Assembly (NCBI RefSeq): GCF_001956315.1
Contig: NZ_KV887137.1
Coordinates: 433-61,619, forward strand
Length of the DNA: 61,187 nucleotides
DNA from: Sphingomonas montana
GTDB taxonomy: Bacteria; Pseudomonadota; Alphaproteobacteria; Sphingomonadales; Sphingomonadaceae
Direction of reading: 5' to 3'
Positions 17,350 to 26,316 of the stretch are shown one piece after another. The position numbers and the translations under genes were made by a program. Position 1 is the stretch's first letter. Every line of letters starts with the position of its first letter. The notes under the pieces are model-generated. The model ran no database searches, was not told where the DNA came from, and was given only the letters and a program-made list of their open reading frames with translations.

Positions 17350-19377
17350 CTAGCCGGTCAGGCGCGACTCCCGCACGAGGGTTGCGGGTTCGGGGGCGGT
17401 CGCGAGCAGGGAATGGCCGGGGCCGGGGGGCGCGGTGGGCCAGCGGTAACGGCTGGAATGCAGCAGCAGGTTCGTGTCGACCGCGCTCATCGCCTTGCCG
17501 AACAGATAGCCCTGCGCCTCCCGGCAGCCGAGCCGCTGGAGCGTCTGGCAGACCGACAGGCTTTCCACCCCTTCGGCGACGACACTGAGTTTCAGGCTGT
17601 CGGCCAGCCGGATGATGGCCGAGACCATCTGATACGCCCCGTCGTCGCGATCGACGTTGCGGACGAACGAACGGTCGATCTTCAGCTTGTCGAACGGCAG
17701 CATGCGCAGATGCTGGAGCGAGGAATAGCCGGTCCCGAAATCGTCGAGCGCCAGCGCCATGCCCTGGTTCTTGAGCGATTCGATGATCCGCTGTGCCGCG
17801 ATCGGATCGGAGATCAGCGCGTTCTCGGTGATTTCCAGGCTGATCCGCCGCGACGGAAAGACGCGCCGCGTCAGGACGGCCAGGATCTTTTCCGAGAACC
17901 ACGGGTCGCGGAACTGGATGGGCGAGACGTTGATCGCGATGGTCAGATCGTTCGGCCAGTCGGCCGCGTCGATGCAGACCTGGTCCAGCAGTTTCAGCGT
18001 CAGTTCGCCGATCAGGCCGCATTCCTCGACGATCGGGATGAATTCCGCCGGGCCGACCGTCGCCCCGTCCGTACGGTTCCAGCGGGCGAGCATTTCGAAG
18101 CCGACGATGCTGCCCGAGGCCAGGCTGACGATCGGCTGATAATGCGGCTGGAACGCGTTTGCCGGCAGATCGACGCGCATTTCGCGTTCCAGGACGGCAC
18201 GGGCGGCGAGCTTTGCGGCCATGGCTGGTTCGAACGAACTGTAGCGCGAACGGCCGAGCGATTTGGCGTCGTACATCGCGATGTCGGCATGCTGCATCAG
18301 CATTTCGCGGCTGATGGCATCGGCGGGGAAGATCGAGATGCCGATGCTGGCGCTGATATGATGGGTGAAGCCGTGGATCAGGAACGGCGCGGCCATGTCC
18401 TGCACCATGCGGTCCGCCATCGCGGTGGACGCGAAGCTGCCGTCCGGGGCGGTTTCGATCGTTACGGCGAATTCGTCCCCGCCCAGGCGGTAGGCATGGC
18501 CCAGATCGCCGACTATCGCGATCAGCCGGCTGGCCACCGCCTGCAACAGCCGGTCGCCCGCGCCATGCCCGTGCGAATCGTTGATCTCCTTGAAACGATC
18601 GAGGTCGAGCATGAACAGGCAGAGTTGCGTGGGCTGCCGGGAGGCGACGAACTGGTCCAGCCGCTCGCTCAGCGCGCGGCGGTTCCGCAGGCCGGTCAAC
18701 GGATCGCGATAGGCCAGATCCTGCGCGATACGTTCCGCCGCGCGGGCCCGTTCCTGTTCCGCGATCATGCCGGACCGTGTTTCGAGGACCTGCTTGAAGC
18801 CTGTGTGGCTGGTCGTCAGCGTGCGCAGGATCAGCGCGGCGACGACGAGGAAGTTCGTGCCCACGGTGAACAACGACCAGTCGGACGACACCAGCAACCG
18901 GACCGTCACCGGCATGACGCCGAGCAACAGGATGAGATGGCCCGCCCGCGGCAGGGCCTGCATGCAGAAGCAGCAGCTCATCGCTCCGACGAAGACATAG
19001 AGCGCGATCGCCGCGCTGCGCACAGGATCCTGTTCGGAGAACAGCAGCGAACCCCAGCCGCCGAATATGGCGCTCAACAAACCGGCGGTGATCAGCGTGC
19101 CGCGCAGGTAGCGTTGTATGTCGGCCGGCGCGGCGACGATCGTGCGGCGGCGAAACCAGAGCAGCGCGCGCACGGCGATCACGATCGACAGCGCCACGGG
19201 TATGCCGAAGCTCATGCCCAGCGGCACGTCGTGGAAGGTCGCGATGCCCAGGAACAGCACGTTGATGAACATCAACGCGTACATCAGCGGGATCTGGCGA
19301 CGCAGGGTCGCATACTGCTCAAGCAGGAATGCGTCCGATGGCGGCGTGCGGGACCTCAGGCGGAAAAGCTCGAACAT
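17350..19377 (-). CDS. membrane-anchored GGDEF-EAL cyclic-di-GMP enzyme
   Basis: A 675-residue inner-membrane protein: six to seven hydrophobic segments within residues 30-185, a linker helix, a GGDEF domain with intact GGDEF at about 299-303, and a C-terminal EAL domain. EAL landmarks are present with EML for EAL (GFEMLARW), NVSPIQFRD, ITENALI, DDFGTGYSSL, KIDRSFV and VVAEGVES. Both active sites look intact, so it may make or degrade c-di-GMP, with phosphodiesterase activity likely. A PilZ c-di-GMP receptor is also encoded in this window at 58.9 kb. It stands alone, convergent with the photolyase. Confidence 0.93.
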   Translation of the reverse strand: MFELFRLRSRTPPSDAFLLEQYATLRRQIPLMYALMFINVLFLGIATFHDVPLGMSFGIPVALSIVIAVRALLWFRRRTIVAAPADIQRYLRGTLITAGLLSAIFGGWGSLLFSEQDPVRSAAIALYVFVGAMSCCFCMQALPRAGHLILLLGVMPVTVRLLVSSDWSLFTVGTNFLVVAALILRTLTTSHTGFKQVLETRSGMIAEQERARAAERIAQDLAYRDPLTGLRNRRALSERLDQFVASRQPTQLCLFMLDLDRFKEINDSHGHGAGDRLLQAVASRLIAIVGDLGHAYRLGGDEFAVTIETAPDGSFASTAMADRMVQDMAAPFLIHGFTHHISASIGISIFPADAISREMLMQHADIAMYDAKSLGRSRYSSFEPAMAAKLAARAVLEREMRVDLPANAFQPHYQPIVSLASGSIVGFEMLARWNRTDGATVGPAEFIPIVEECGLIGELTLKLLDQVCIDAADWPNDLTIAINVSPIQFRDPWFSEKILAVLTRRVFPSRRISLEITENALISDPIAAQRIIESLKNQGMALALDDFGTGYSSLQHLRMLPFDKLKIDRSFVRNVDRDDGAYQMVSAIIRLADSLKLSVVAEGVESLSVCQTLQRLGCREAQGYLFGKAMSAVDTNLLLHSSRYRWPTAPPGPGHSLLATAPEPATLVRESRLTG

Positions 19378-19465
19378 GATCTGGCGCTTCCTCAGCGGCC
19401 CCGCCTAACCGGAAAGTGTTGATAAACCGTTGTGCCGGCGGGCCGCCCGGCCGTGCGCGGGGCGG

Positions 19466-19490
19466 GTGACCGATCGGATGGGTCGATCAC
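19466..19490. promoter_or_regulatory. imperfect palindrome upstream of the catalase
   Basis: GTGACCGAT (19466-19474) and GTCGATCAC (19482-19490) form an imperfect dyad, and a further TGACCGAT follows at 19493-19500. The block lies about 110 bases before the catalase ATG in the region divergent from the GGDEF-EAL gene. It is a plausible regulator site, but it does not resemble the OxyR consensus closely enough to name one. Confidence 0.25.
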
Positions 19491-19602
19491 CCTGACCGAT
19501 AACCCCGGTTTGGCAGTTGTCCGCCCTTCGGTCAGGAGGCGGCGCTGTCGCGTATCGCGCACACCGGCCGCAGAGGTGGCCCGTGACGACCAAGGGGTTC
19601 AG

Positions 19603-21303
19603 ATGAGAAATATGACCAGCCGCCATCCGTTGGCAGCGATGCTGCTGACCGCCGGATCGGCGATCGCGATCGTTCAGCCGTCGACCGCGCAGACGGTGAC
19701 GCCCGCCGAGACGCAGGCCGAAACCCGCATGTCGACCGCGGCCGCACCCGTCGGTGCCGGCAAGCCGGCCGCCGCGCAGGCCGGCGTCGCCGGCACGGTG
19801 GAGGCGCGCGGCGATGCCGGCAGCGCCGCCGCACCGCAGATGACCCGCGACAACGGCGCGCCGATCGGCGAGAACCGCCATTCGAAGGCGGCGGGCGACC
19901 TTGGCCCGGTCCTGATCGAAGACACCACGCTGATCGAGAAGCTGGCGCGTTTCGACCGCGAGCGGGTGCCCGAGCGTGTCGTGCATGCCCGCGGCACCGG
20001 CGCGCACGGTGTGTTCACCGCGACGGCCGACCTGTCCGGCATTACCAATGCATCGCTGTTCGCGACGGGCAAGCAGACCCCGGTGTTCGTGCGCTTTTCC
20101 ACCGTGATCCATCCGTCGGGCAGCCCGGAAAGCCTGCGCGATCCGCGCGGCTTCGCGACCAAATTCTACACCGACCAGGGTAACTGGGATCTGGTCGGCA
20201 ACAACCTGCCGATCTTCTTCATCCGCGATGCGATCCAGTTTCCGGACATGATCCATGCGCTGAAGCCGTCGCCGGTGACGAACAAGCAGGATCCGAACCG
20301 GTTCTTCGACTTCTTTTCCGCCACGCCGGAAGCGACGAACATGCTGGCGCATGTCTATTCGAACCTGGGCACCCCCGCATCGTACCGCACGATGGACGGC
20401 AACGGCGTGCATGCGTTCAAGCTGGTGAACGCACAGGGGGAGACGGTGTTCGCCAAGTTCCGCTGGATCAGTCGGCAGGGCGTACGAAACCTGAACGGCG
20501 CGCAAGTCGCGATCGCGGGCTGGAACTACCTGACCGACGACCTGTACGGCGAGATTGCGAAGGGCAATTTCCCGACCTGGGACCTGATGGTACAGACCAT
20601 GAAGGCGTCCGAATTCGGCAGGCTCGACTATAATCCGTTCGACGATACCAAGGAGTGGCTGAACGTGCCGTTCCGCAAGATCGGCGAGATGACGCTGAAC
20701 AAGGTGCCGACCAACTTCTTCGAGTATACCGAGCAGTCGGCATTCGCGCCGGCCAACCTGGTGCCGGGGATCGAGGCGTCGCCCGACCGCATGTTGCAGG
20801 GGCGGCTATTCTCCTATTCGGATACGCAGCGGTACCGGATCGGTGCCAATGCGATGCAGCTGCCGGTCAACCGGCCGCTGGCGCCGGTCGTCAACAACAA
20901 TCAGGACGGCCAGCTCGACCGCGATAACCGGACGTCGGACGTGAATTACTTCCCGGCCGCGACCGCCGCGAAATCGACCGCGGCGCGGTTCCGCGCGTCC
21001 CGCTACGCCGTCGACGCGACGGTCGATGCCGTGCCGATCGCCAAGACCGACAATTTCGCGCAGGCCGGCGCATTCTACCGGGCGCTGAAGCCGCAGGACA
21101 AGGCGGACCTAGTGACCAACCTGGCAGGCGATCTGAACGTCGTCACCGCCGCGCGGACCAAGACGATCATGGTCAGCTATTTCTACCAGGCGGACCGCGA
21201 TTTCGGCGCGCGGCTGGCGACGGCGGTCGACGTGCCGCTGGCGGAGGTCGCGCGCGCGGTGCGCGATTACCGCGCCGCCAACCCGGGCCAGTCGGCCCGC
21301 TGA
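19603..21303 (+). CDS. exported heme catalase
   Basis: A 566-residue monofunctional catalase with an N-terminal extension: signal peptide (LAAMLLTAGSAIAIVQPSTAQ) and an Ala-rich linker to about residue 80 before the catalase core. Core landmarks are the distal His in RGTGAHGVF, Asn in VGNNLPIFFIRDA, and the proximal Tyr in RLFSYSDTQRYRIGANAMQ. It converts H2O2 to water and oxygen, here in the periplasm. AAGGGG precedes the chosen ATG. The ankyrin gene begins 69 bases downstream, the katB-ankB arrangement known from Pseudomonas. Confidence 0.94.
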   Translation: MRNMTSRHPLAAMLLTAGSAIAIVQPSTAQTVTPAETQAETRMSTAAAPVGAGKPAAAQAGVAGTVEARGDAGSAAAPQMTRDNGAPIGENRHSKAAGDLGPVLIEDTTLIEKLARFDRERVPERVVHARGTGAHGVFTATADLSGITNASLFATGKQTPVFVRFSTVIHPSGSPESLRDPRGFATKFYTDQGNWDLVGNNLPIFFIRDAIQFPDMIHALKPSPVTNKQDPNRFFDFFSATPEATNMLAHVYSNLGTPASYRTMDGNGVHAFKLVNAQGETVFAKFRWISRQGVRNLNGAQVAIAGWNYLTDDLYGEIAKGNFPTWDLMVQTMKASEFGRLDYNPFDDTKEWLNVPFRKIGEMTLNKVPTNFFEYTEQSAFAPANLVPGIEASPDRMLQGRLFSYSDTQRYRIGANAMQLPVNRPLAPVVNNNQDGQLDRDNRTSDVNYFPAATAAKSTAARFRASRYAVDATVDAVPIAKTDNFAQAGAFYRALKPQDKADLVTNLAGDLNVVTAARTKTIMVSYFYQADRDFGARLATAVDVPLAEVARAVRDYRAANPGQSAR

Positions 21304-21372
21304 CGGTCGGGGCCGGGGTGCGGGTCGTCCGCATCCCGGCGCTGTCGTGCTTCCAGATGATCGGGACCGCTG

Positions 21373-21939
21373 ATGCTGACTTTCCTTGCCGCCCTGTTGA
21401 TGGCGACCGCCGCGCCGGGCGCACCCGCCACACCGCCCGCCGCACCCGCGACGCTGCCGTCGCCGGAGCGGCGCCAGCAATTGCTGTTCGAGGCCGCGCG
21501 GCTGGGACGGGCGGACCTGATCGGTCCGCTGGTGAAGGCCGGGGCGGATATCGACAGCCGGGACGATCGGGGTTTCACGCCGTTGATCCTGGCCGCATAT
21601 AACGGCCAGCTTGCGACCGTGGACGCGCTGATCGCCAGGGGCGCCGACGCCTGCCGCCCGGACCGCGACCAGGGCAATACCGCGCAGATGGGCGTGGCCT
21701 TCAAGGGTGAGGACGCGATCGCGGCACGGCTGCTGAAGGCGGGATGCGACGTGAACGCGCGCAACAATGCCGGGCAGACCGCACTCATGATGGCGGCGCT
21801 GTTCAACCGGACGAAACAGGTCGAGATGCTGCTTGCCGCCGGGGCCGACCGGGCGATCCGCGATGCGGCCGGCCGGTCGGCAAGCTCGGTCGCTGCCGAT
21901 CAGGGGAATGCACCGATGGCGGACCGGGTGCGGCGGTGA
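21373..21939 (+). CDS. exported ankyrin-repeat protein (AnkB-like)
   Basis: A 188-residue protein with a short signal (MLTFLAALLMATAAPGAPA) and about four ankyrin repeats (LLFEAARLGRADLIGPLVKAG, FTPLILAAYNGQLATVDALI, NTAQMGVAFKGEDAIAARLL, QTALMMAALFNRTKQVEMLL). It lies directly after an exported catalase. In Pseudomonas aeruginosa the ankB product, encoded next to katB, supports periplasmic catalase activity, so the same partnership is inferred here from gene order, localisation and fold. Confidence 0.88.
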   Translation: MLTFLAALLMATAAPGAPATPPAAPATLPSPERRQQLLFEAARLGRADLIGPLVKAGADIDSRDDRGFTPLILAAYNGQLATVDALIARGADACRPDRDQGNTAQMGVAFKGEDAIAARLLKAGCDVNARNNAGQTALMMAALFNRTKQVEMLLAAGADRAIRDAAGRSASSVAADQGNAPMADRVRR

Positions 21940-22346
21940 CACCGTTCGGTCCATTCGACAATGGCGCGCCATGATGCCCTGCCGAGCCTGTTCCACGGCA
22001 GACGGGCGGGCGCCACGCGGACGACCGACTCGACCGCGCTTGTCCCAGGGCAGGTCCAGATCGTGATAGATCGAGAGCGCGGTCAGCCCCTGCGGCCTAA
22101 TCCCCGGGGTTACCGGGCATGGAAGTGCCTGCAGCAAGTCGGTTGCCACTTGGGCGGCTTAGGTCTTTCTGAAAGATTCGCATCAACATATATCAATGTA
22201 ATTAGCGATTACCGACGATACGCATGCGATCTTGATTGCAAGTTCGCCGTGTTCCGAATTTTTAAATTCCGATTTACTTATCCACGTCAATGTATCGATC
22301 GATAAATCAAGTAATTCAAGAATACCTAACCGGAGGGAGTGTCTTC
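21940..22346. other. 407-bp intergenic region, AT-rich in its second half
   Basis: No gene is supported. From about 22160 the composition shifts to mostly A/T, against a G/C-rich surrounding. It contains a near-palindrome CCGAATTTTTAAATTCCG (22254-22271) and ATCGATCGAT. These fit a promoter or nucleoid-protein-bound region for the small gene that starts at 22347; no specific factor site was recognised. Confidence 0.5.
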
Positions 22347-22550
22347 ATGGTCGAGCAACACGGTAGCGCATATCATCTTCGTCGGTATTTCGAGGAACTG
22401 GACCGGGCGAAAGCAGCAACGTGCGACGAAAGCCACTTTGCGCACGTCAACCTGGCGGTGCTGCATCAGCATGCCGCGTCCGCGCACATGATGGGCGGCG
22501 ACGGAACGTGGAACGATCCGCGACCGACCGGGACGACCACGCCGGCCTAG
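22347..22550 (+). CDS. small hypothetical protein, 67 residues
   Basis: Not recognised as a named family. The ATG is preceded by a strong GGAGGGAG. The protein has a helical His-rich stretch (YHLRRYFEELDRAKAATC then HFAHVNLAVLHQHAASAHMM) of the kind seen in many short alphaproteobacterial proteins of unknown role, and a Pro/Thr tail. No signal or membrane segment. It converges on the Crp/Fnr gene at 22.6 kb with a 15-base gap and sits at the edge of an AT-rich region. Confidence 0.7.
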   Translation: MVEQHGSAYHLRRYFEELDRAKAATCDESHFAHVNLAVLHQHAASAHMMGGDGTWNDPRPTGTTTPA

Positions 22551-22565
22551 TCGCGATCGACGGCC

Positions 22566-23288
22566 TCAGCTGGGTGTACGTAGCCGGCGATGAAGGTAGT
22601 TTTCGTCGAAGCCCGCAATCTGGGCGAGCAGCACCGGGTTGACGATGACCATGCTGCCGCGCTTGACCGACATCGCGGCCTGCGACCGGAGATCCTTCAG
22701 GACACGGTTGATGTGGACCGGCGTCATGCCGAGCGCGTCCGCCAGAATAATCTGCGACAGCGGAAGCTCGAACTCGGTGGTCAGCACCAGTCCGATCCGG
22801 CTGGCGCGTAGATAGAGTTCGCACATCAGATGCGCGACGCGTTCGATGCTGGTGCGGCGGCCCATGCTGACGATCCAGGCGCGCAGGGTGCCTTCGTCGG
22901 TCAGTTGCGCGCGGTACATCGCCTTCTGGATGTTGCGATGCCGATCGAGCAGGCCGTCCATGTCCGGGCTGGGGACGGTCGCGATGCGGGCGGGCGTCAC
23001 CGTCTGGATGCTGTGGTCCATCTGCGCCAGCATGCCGACATGCAGGTCGCAGCAATCGCCCGGCATCAGGAAGGCGGTGATCTGCCGCGTGCCGTTCGGC
23101 AGGATCTTGTAGCGTTGCGCCCATCCTTCCAGCACCACGATGACGTGTGTGGGCGGATCGCCTTCACGGATCAGGTCCGTCCGCGCCGGTACACGCCGGT
23201 ACGCGGCACTGATCCGTTCCAGGGCAGCGATATCATCGACCGACAACGGTCCGAAATCCTGCAGCTTCTTGATGAATCGGTTCAGCAC
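22566..23288 (-). CDS. Crp/Fnr family transcriptional regulator (paralogue of the one at 3.0 kb)
   Basis: A 240-residue Crp/Fnr-like regulator with a GTG start, chosen because MLNRFIKKLQDF aligns with the N-terminus of its paralogue at 3000-3722; there is no clear Shine-Dalgarno. Beta-roll landmarks are LIREGDPPTHVIVVLEGW and LMPGDCCDLHVGML; the HTH is LSQIILADALGMTPVHINR. The end (IAGFDENYLHRRLRTPS) is nearly identical to the paralogue. No Fe-S cysteine cluster is apparent. The DNA on its upstream side is AT-rich and probably holds its promoter. Confidence 0.92.
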   Translation of the reverse strand: MLNRFIKKLQDFGPLSVDDIAALERISAAYRRVPARTDLIREGDPPTHVIVVLEGWAQRYKILPNGTRQITAFLMPGDCCDLHVGMLAQMDHSIQTVTPARIATVPSPDMDGLLDRHRNIQKAMYRAQLTDEGTLRAWIVSMGRRTSIERVAHLMCELYLRASRIGLVLTTEFELPLSQIILADALGMTPVHINRVLKDLRSQAAMSVKRGSMVIVNPVLLAQIAGFDENYLHRRLRTPS

Positions 23289-23835
23289 GAGGGCCGTCTA
23301 ATCACACATGCGGGAAATATAAATTGTTATGGTATATTGTCTAAAGTTAATATCGATGGGCTCCAATGCTGATCGGGTATCCAGGTCTGTCATCATTCAA
23401 ACGTTCAGCAGGTGTTGATGATTGTGGAATAGCGCGCTCCGCTTGCCTCCGAAAGCAATTTTATGCCCAGTGACACCGCTTTCCAGGATACCCGGCGCAT
23501 GCCTGCGCAGGAAGGCGAAGCGTCGAACCGCGTCGAATTGCCGATCGCTAGAAGGCCGACCCATCGTGTCGCGTCGGCCGGAAGAGCGACCGCGCGGGGC
23601 GCGCTGCAGATCGCCAACGCCGCGGTCGAGGTCCAGCCGGAGCGGAATAGCGATCAAGCCCGCACGGCGGGCGCGGGTTCGACGCAACTATCTGACAGGA
23701 TTACAACGAACATGGCGCGGGACGTAGCGGAAAAAACCGCCGGGCCATTTAACCTGGATTAATACTGTATACGGAAGGAAGAGTAGGCTGCGATTGCGGC
23801 GGTCCGTATGTCCGCGAGCGGTACGGGGTTGTCCG
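23289..23835. other. 547-bp intergenic region between two regulatory genes
   Basis: The first ~160 bases are AT-rich (AAATATAAATTGTTATGG near 23317) and likely hold the promoter of the leftward Crp/Fnr gene. The rest is GC-richer. A 99-codon open frame at 23463-23762 has no ribosome binding site and a weaker G/C third-position bias than the genes here, so I do not call it. No repeat, tRNA or terminator was recognised. Confidence 0.5.
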
Positions 23836-24027
23836 ATGGTAGAGGTTTCCGAGGCGGGCGACGGCGCTCTTACCATCGCGACGAGCGATACGCATGTCAT
23901 GCTGTCCGGCATGCCGGGGCCAATCATTGCCCTGCCGCCGGAAGAAGCCGTGCGGATATCGGAAGAAATCCTGCAGGCGGCCATCATGCTGGTCGGGCAA
24001 AAAGCCTGGGACAGGCCGCGCCACTAG
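23836..24027 (+). CDS. small hypothetical protein, 63 residues
   Basis: Not recognised. A compact acidic protein (MVEVSEAGDGALTIATSD at its start) with a strand-rich first half and a C-terminal helix (EEAVRISEEILQAAIMLVG). The start at GATGGTAG is preceded by ACGGGG; a longer in-frame version would add 14 basic residues that look non-coding. No signal peptide. It lies 197 bases upstream of the next Crp/Fnr gene on the same strand. Confidence 0.65.
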   Translation: MVEVSEAGDGALTIATSDTHVMLSGMPGPIIALPPEEAVRISEEILQAAIMLVGQKAWDRPRH

Positions 24028-24223
24028 CCACAGGAGCGCAAGGAGTTCGGAGCGAACCGCCGCACGGTATTCCCTTCGAAGCCGCGGTGCGGGGCGTTTC
24101 CACTGCGCCCGACAGGTCGCCCTAGACGGGCGTTTCCCGCGGGAATCGTCATGCGCCGGCGGACGGACGCGTGCGCGTCCAGAAAAGAGTCGCTTTGCAC
24201 GTTGGCGTCGATATGGCGTTGTC

Positions 24224-25009
24224 ATGACTGTGGAGAGTCCGCTTGAAGCCCGCCTGTCGCAGCATCTGCTGCTGACCTATGCGGAACGTGACGCGCTGCG
24301 CTGGCTCGAACGGCGCGAACGGGTTTTTCGCGCGGGCGACGTGATCGTCAACGAAGGCGAGGAAAACGACCGGCTCTATGTCGTCGCCAGCGGCTGGCTG
24401 CACGGATCGGTGCGGCTGAAGGGCGGCGGGCGGCAGGTCCTGCGTTTCTATTTCGTGGGCGACCTGACGACCACATTCTCGATCGCGTGGGGGCGCAGTG
24501 CCGCCACGCTGACCGCCGTAAGTGCGACGATGCTGTACGAGATGCCGCGGCAGGCGTTCGGCCGGCTGTTCCGCGACCATCCCCGGCTGGGCGCGCTGCT
24601 GTACGCGGTGAGCGCATCGGAACATGTCGCGATGGCGGACCGGCTGACGTCGGTCGGGCGCACCGACGGCATCACGCGGATCGCCACGCTGCTGCTCGAT
24701 ATCCGGTCGCGGTTGCGGGTCATGGACGGGATGGACGGCGCCACGTTCGAACTGCCGCTGACGCAGCAGGATCTGGGCGATGCGGTCGGGCTGACCAAGA
24801 CGCATGTCAGCCGGTCGTTGAAGGCGCTGGCGGAAACCGGGCTGGTCGAGCGCGTCGGCAAGGTCATCCGCATCAACGATGTCGAACGGCTGGCGCAGAT
24901 GGTCGATTTCCAGGACCGGCACAGTCATGTCGCCACTGACTGGCTGCCGCCCACGGGCACGATCGGGGCGATCGGTGACATGGATCATGCGATCCTGGCC
25001 ACCAAGTGA
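24224..25009 (+). CDS. Crp/Fnr family transcriptional regulator, upstream of the inositol operon
   Basis: A 261-residue regulator, more divergent than the other three in this window. The beta-roll spans about 20-140 (GDVIVNEGEENDRLYVVASGW, RQVLRFYFVGDLTTTFSIA), then a long dimerisation helix and the HTH LTQQDLGDAVGLTKTHVSRS; it ends with a 30-residue extension (HVATDWLPPTG onward). No Fnr-type cysteines. It lies 125 bases upstream of the nine-gene inositol/YcaO operon on the same strand and is the nearest candidate regulator for it. Its Shine-Dalgarno is weak. Confidence 0.9.
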   Translation: MTVESPLEARLSQHLLLTYAERDALRWLERRERVFRAGDVIVNEGEENDRLYVVASGWLHGSVRLKGGGRQVLRFYFVGDLTTTFSIAWGRSAATLTAVSATMLYEMPRQAFGRLFRDHPRLGALLYAVSASEHVAMADRLTSVGRTDGITRIATLLLDIRSRLRVMDGMDGATFELPLTQQDLGDAVGLTKTHVSRSLKALAETGLVERVGKVIRINDVERLAQMVDFQDRHSHVATDWLPPTGTIGAIGDMDHAILATK

Positions 25010-25134
25010 ACCTATGTAACCGGCCACCCGGCTTATTTCCGGATCATGCGTCATTCGCGACGAAATAGTCGCAAAACAGGTCATGGTCCGCCCTCGAAGC
25101 CGCCCTGACCGGGCCGGCGAGTAGGGAATTTGCA

Positions 25135-26316
25135 ATGGCGGAGCGGCTGGGCGTAGCGATCGTGGGCGTGGGTGGGGCGGTTGCCACCACCGCGATCGCC
25201 GGAATCGAACTCATCAAGGCGGGATCGAACAGTTTCCAGGGGTTGCCGCTGGCCGACCGCGACGTGGCCGGGATGGTCGCGTATCGCGACATGGTGTTCG
25301 GCGGCTGGGACCTGGCCGATGACACGCTGGGCGCCTGCGCGCTGCGCCACGGCGTGATCGGTGAGAAGGAACTGGCGGACGGTGCAGCGACGCTGAACGA
25401 CATGCGCCCCTGGAAGGCCGTGGGCAGTACCGGCCACTGCGCCAATATCGACGGCCGCAACAAGATGGAAAGCGGACACCGCGCCGCGGTGCGGCAGATC
25501 CAGGAGGATCTTCGCCGGTTCAAGGAGGAGAAGGGGCTCGACCGCGTCGTGGTGATCAACCTGGCCTCGACCGAGCGGATGCCGGGCGCAAGCGACGAAG
25601 CGCTGCAGTCGCGCGAGGCGTTCGAACGCGGGCTGGATGCGGATGACGGCGCGATCAGCCCGGCGATGCTCTATGCCTATGCATCGATCGACGCAGGCAC
25701 GCCCTATGCCAATTTCACGCCGTCGGTGGCCGCCGACGTGGCACCGCTCGCGCAGTTCGCGGCGGAACGCAACGTCCCGGTCGCAGGCAAGGACGGCAAG
25801 ACCGGCCAGACGTTCATCAAGACGGTGATCGCACCCGCGCTGCGCGACCGTGCGCTACATGTCGACGGCTGGTTCTCCACCAACATCCTGGGCAATTCGG
25901 ACGGGCTGGCGCTGGACGATCCGAAGTCGCTGGAAAGCAAGCTGGGCACCAAGGGCAGCGTGCTGGATTCGATTCTGGGCTATCCGGTCGAGGATCATAT
26001 CGTGATGATCCATTATTACCGGCCGCGCGGCGACGACAAGGAAGCGTGGGACAATATCGACCTGACCGGCTTCATGGGCCAGAAGATGCAGCTGAAGCTG
26101 AATTTCCTGTGCAAGGATTCGATCCTGGCGGCCCCGTTGGCGATCGAGATCGCACGATGCCTGGACCTGGCGCAGCAGCGTGGGGACGGCGGCGTGCAGG
26201 AGCAGATGGGGCTGTTCTTCAAGCTGCCGCAGATGACCGGCGACCGCGCGCCGGTGCACGGTTTCCCGGAACAGCAGCTGATCCTGGATCGCTGGCTGGG
26301 CGATACGCAGGCGTGA
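25135..26316 (+). CDS. ino1: myo-inositol-1(3)-phosphate synthase
   Basis: A 393-residue enzyme converting glucose 6-phosphate to inositol phosphate with bound NAD+. The Rossmann motif GVGGAVATT lies at about 11-19, and the conserved catalytic loop GKDGKTGQTFIKT at 218-230 carries the lysines that act in cyclisation. Later blocks ILGNSDGLALDDPKSLESK and GFMGQKMQLKLNFLCKDS are typical of the family, and the length fits the short prokaryotic form. TAGGGAA precedes the ATG. It is the first gene of a nine-gene overlapping operon and would supply the inositol unit. Free-living proteobacteria rarely need this enzyme for lipids, so a dedicated product is likely. Confidence 0.93.
   Translation: MAERLGVAIVGVGGAVATTAIAGIELIKAGSNSFQGLPLADRDVAGMVAYRDMVFGGWDLADDTLGACALRHGVIGEKELADGAATLNDMRPWKAVGSTGHCANIDGRNKMESGHRAAVRQIQEDLRRFKEEKGLDRVVVINLASTERMPGASDEALQSREAFERGLDADDGAISPAMLYAYASIDAGTPYANFTPSVAADVAPLAQFAAERNVPVAGKDGKTGQTFIKTVIAPALRDRALHVDGWFSTNILGNSDGLALDDPKSLESKLGTKGSVLDSILGYPVEDHIVMIHYYRPRGDDKEAWDNIDLTGFMGQKMQLKLNFLCKDSILAAPLAIEIARCLDLAQQRGDGGVQEQMGLFFKLPQMTGDRAPVHGFPEQQLILDRWLGDTQA

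Noticed and set aside
23463-23762. A 99-codon rightward frame starting MPSDTAF
   Set aside because: No ribosome binding site, a weaker G/C third-position bias than neighbouring genes and no recognisable domain.
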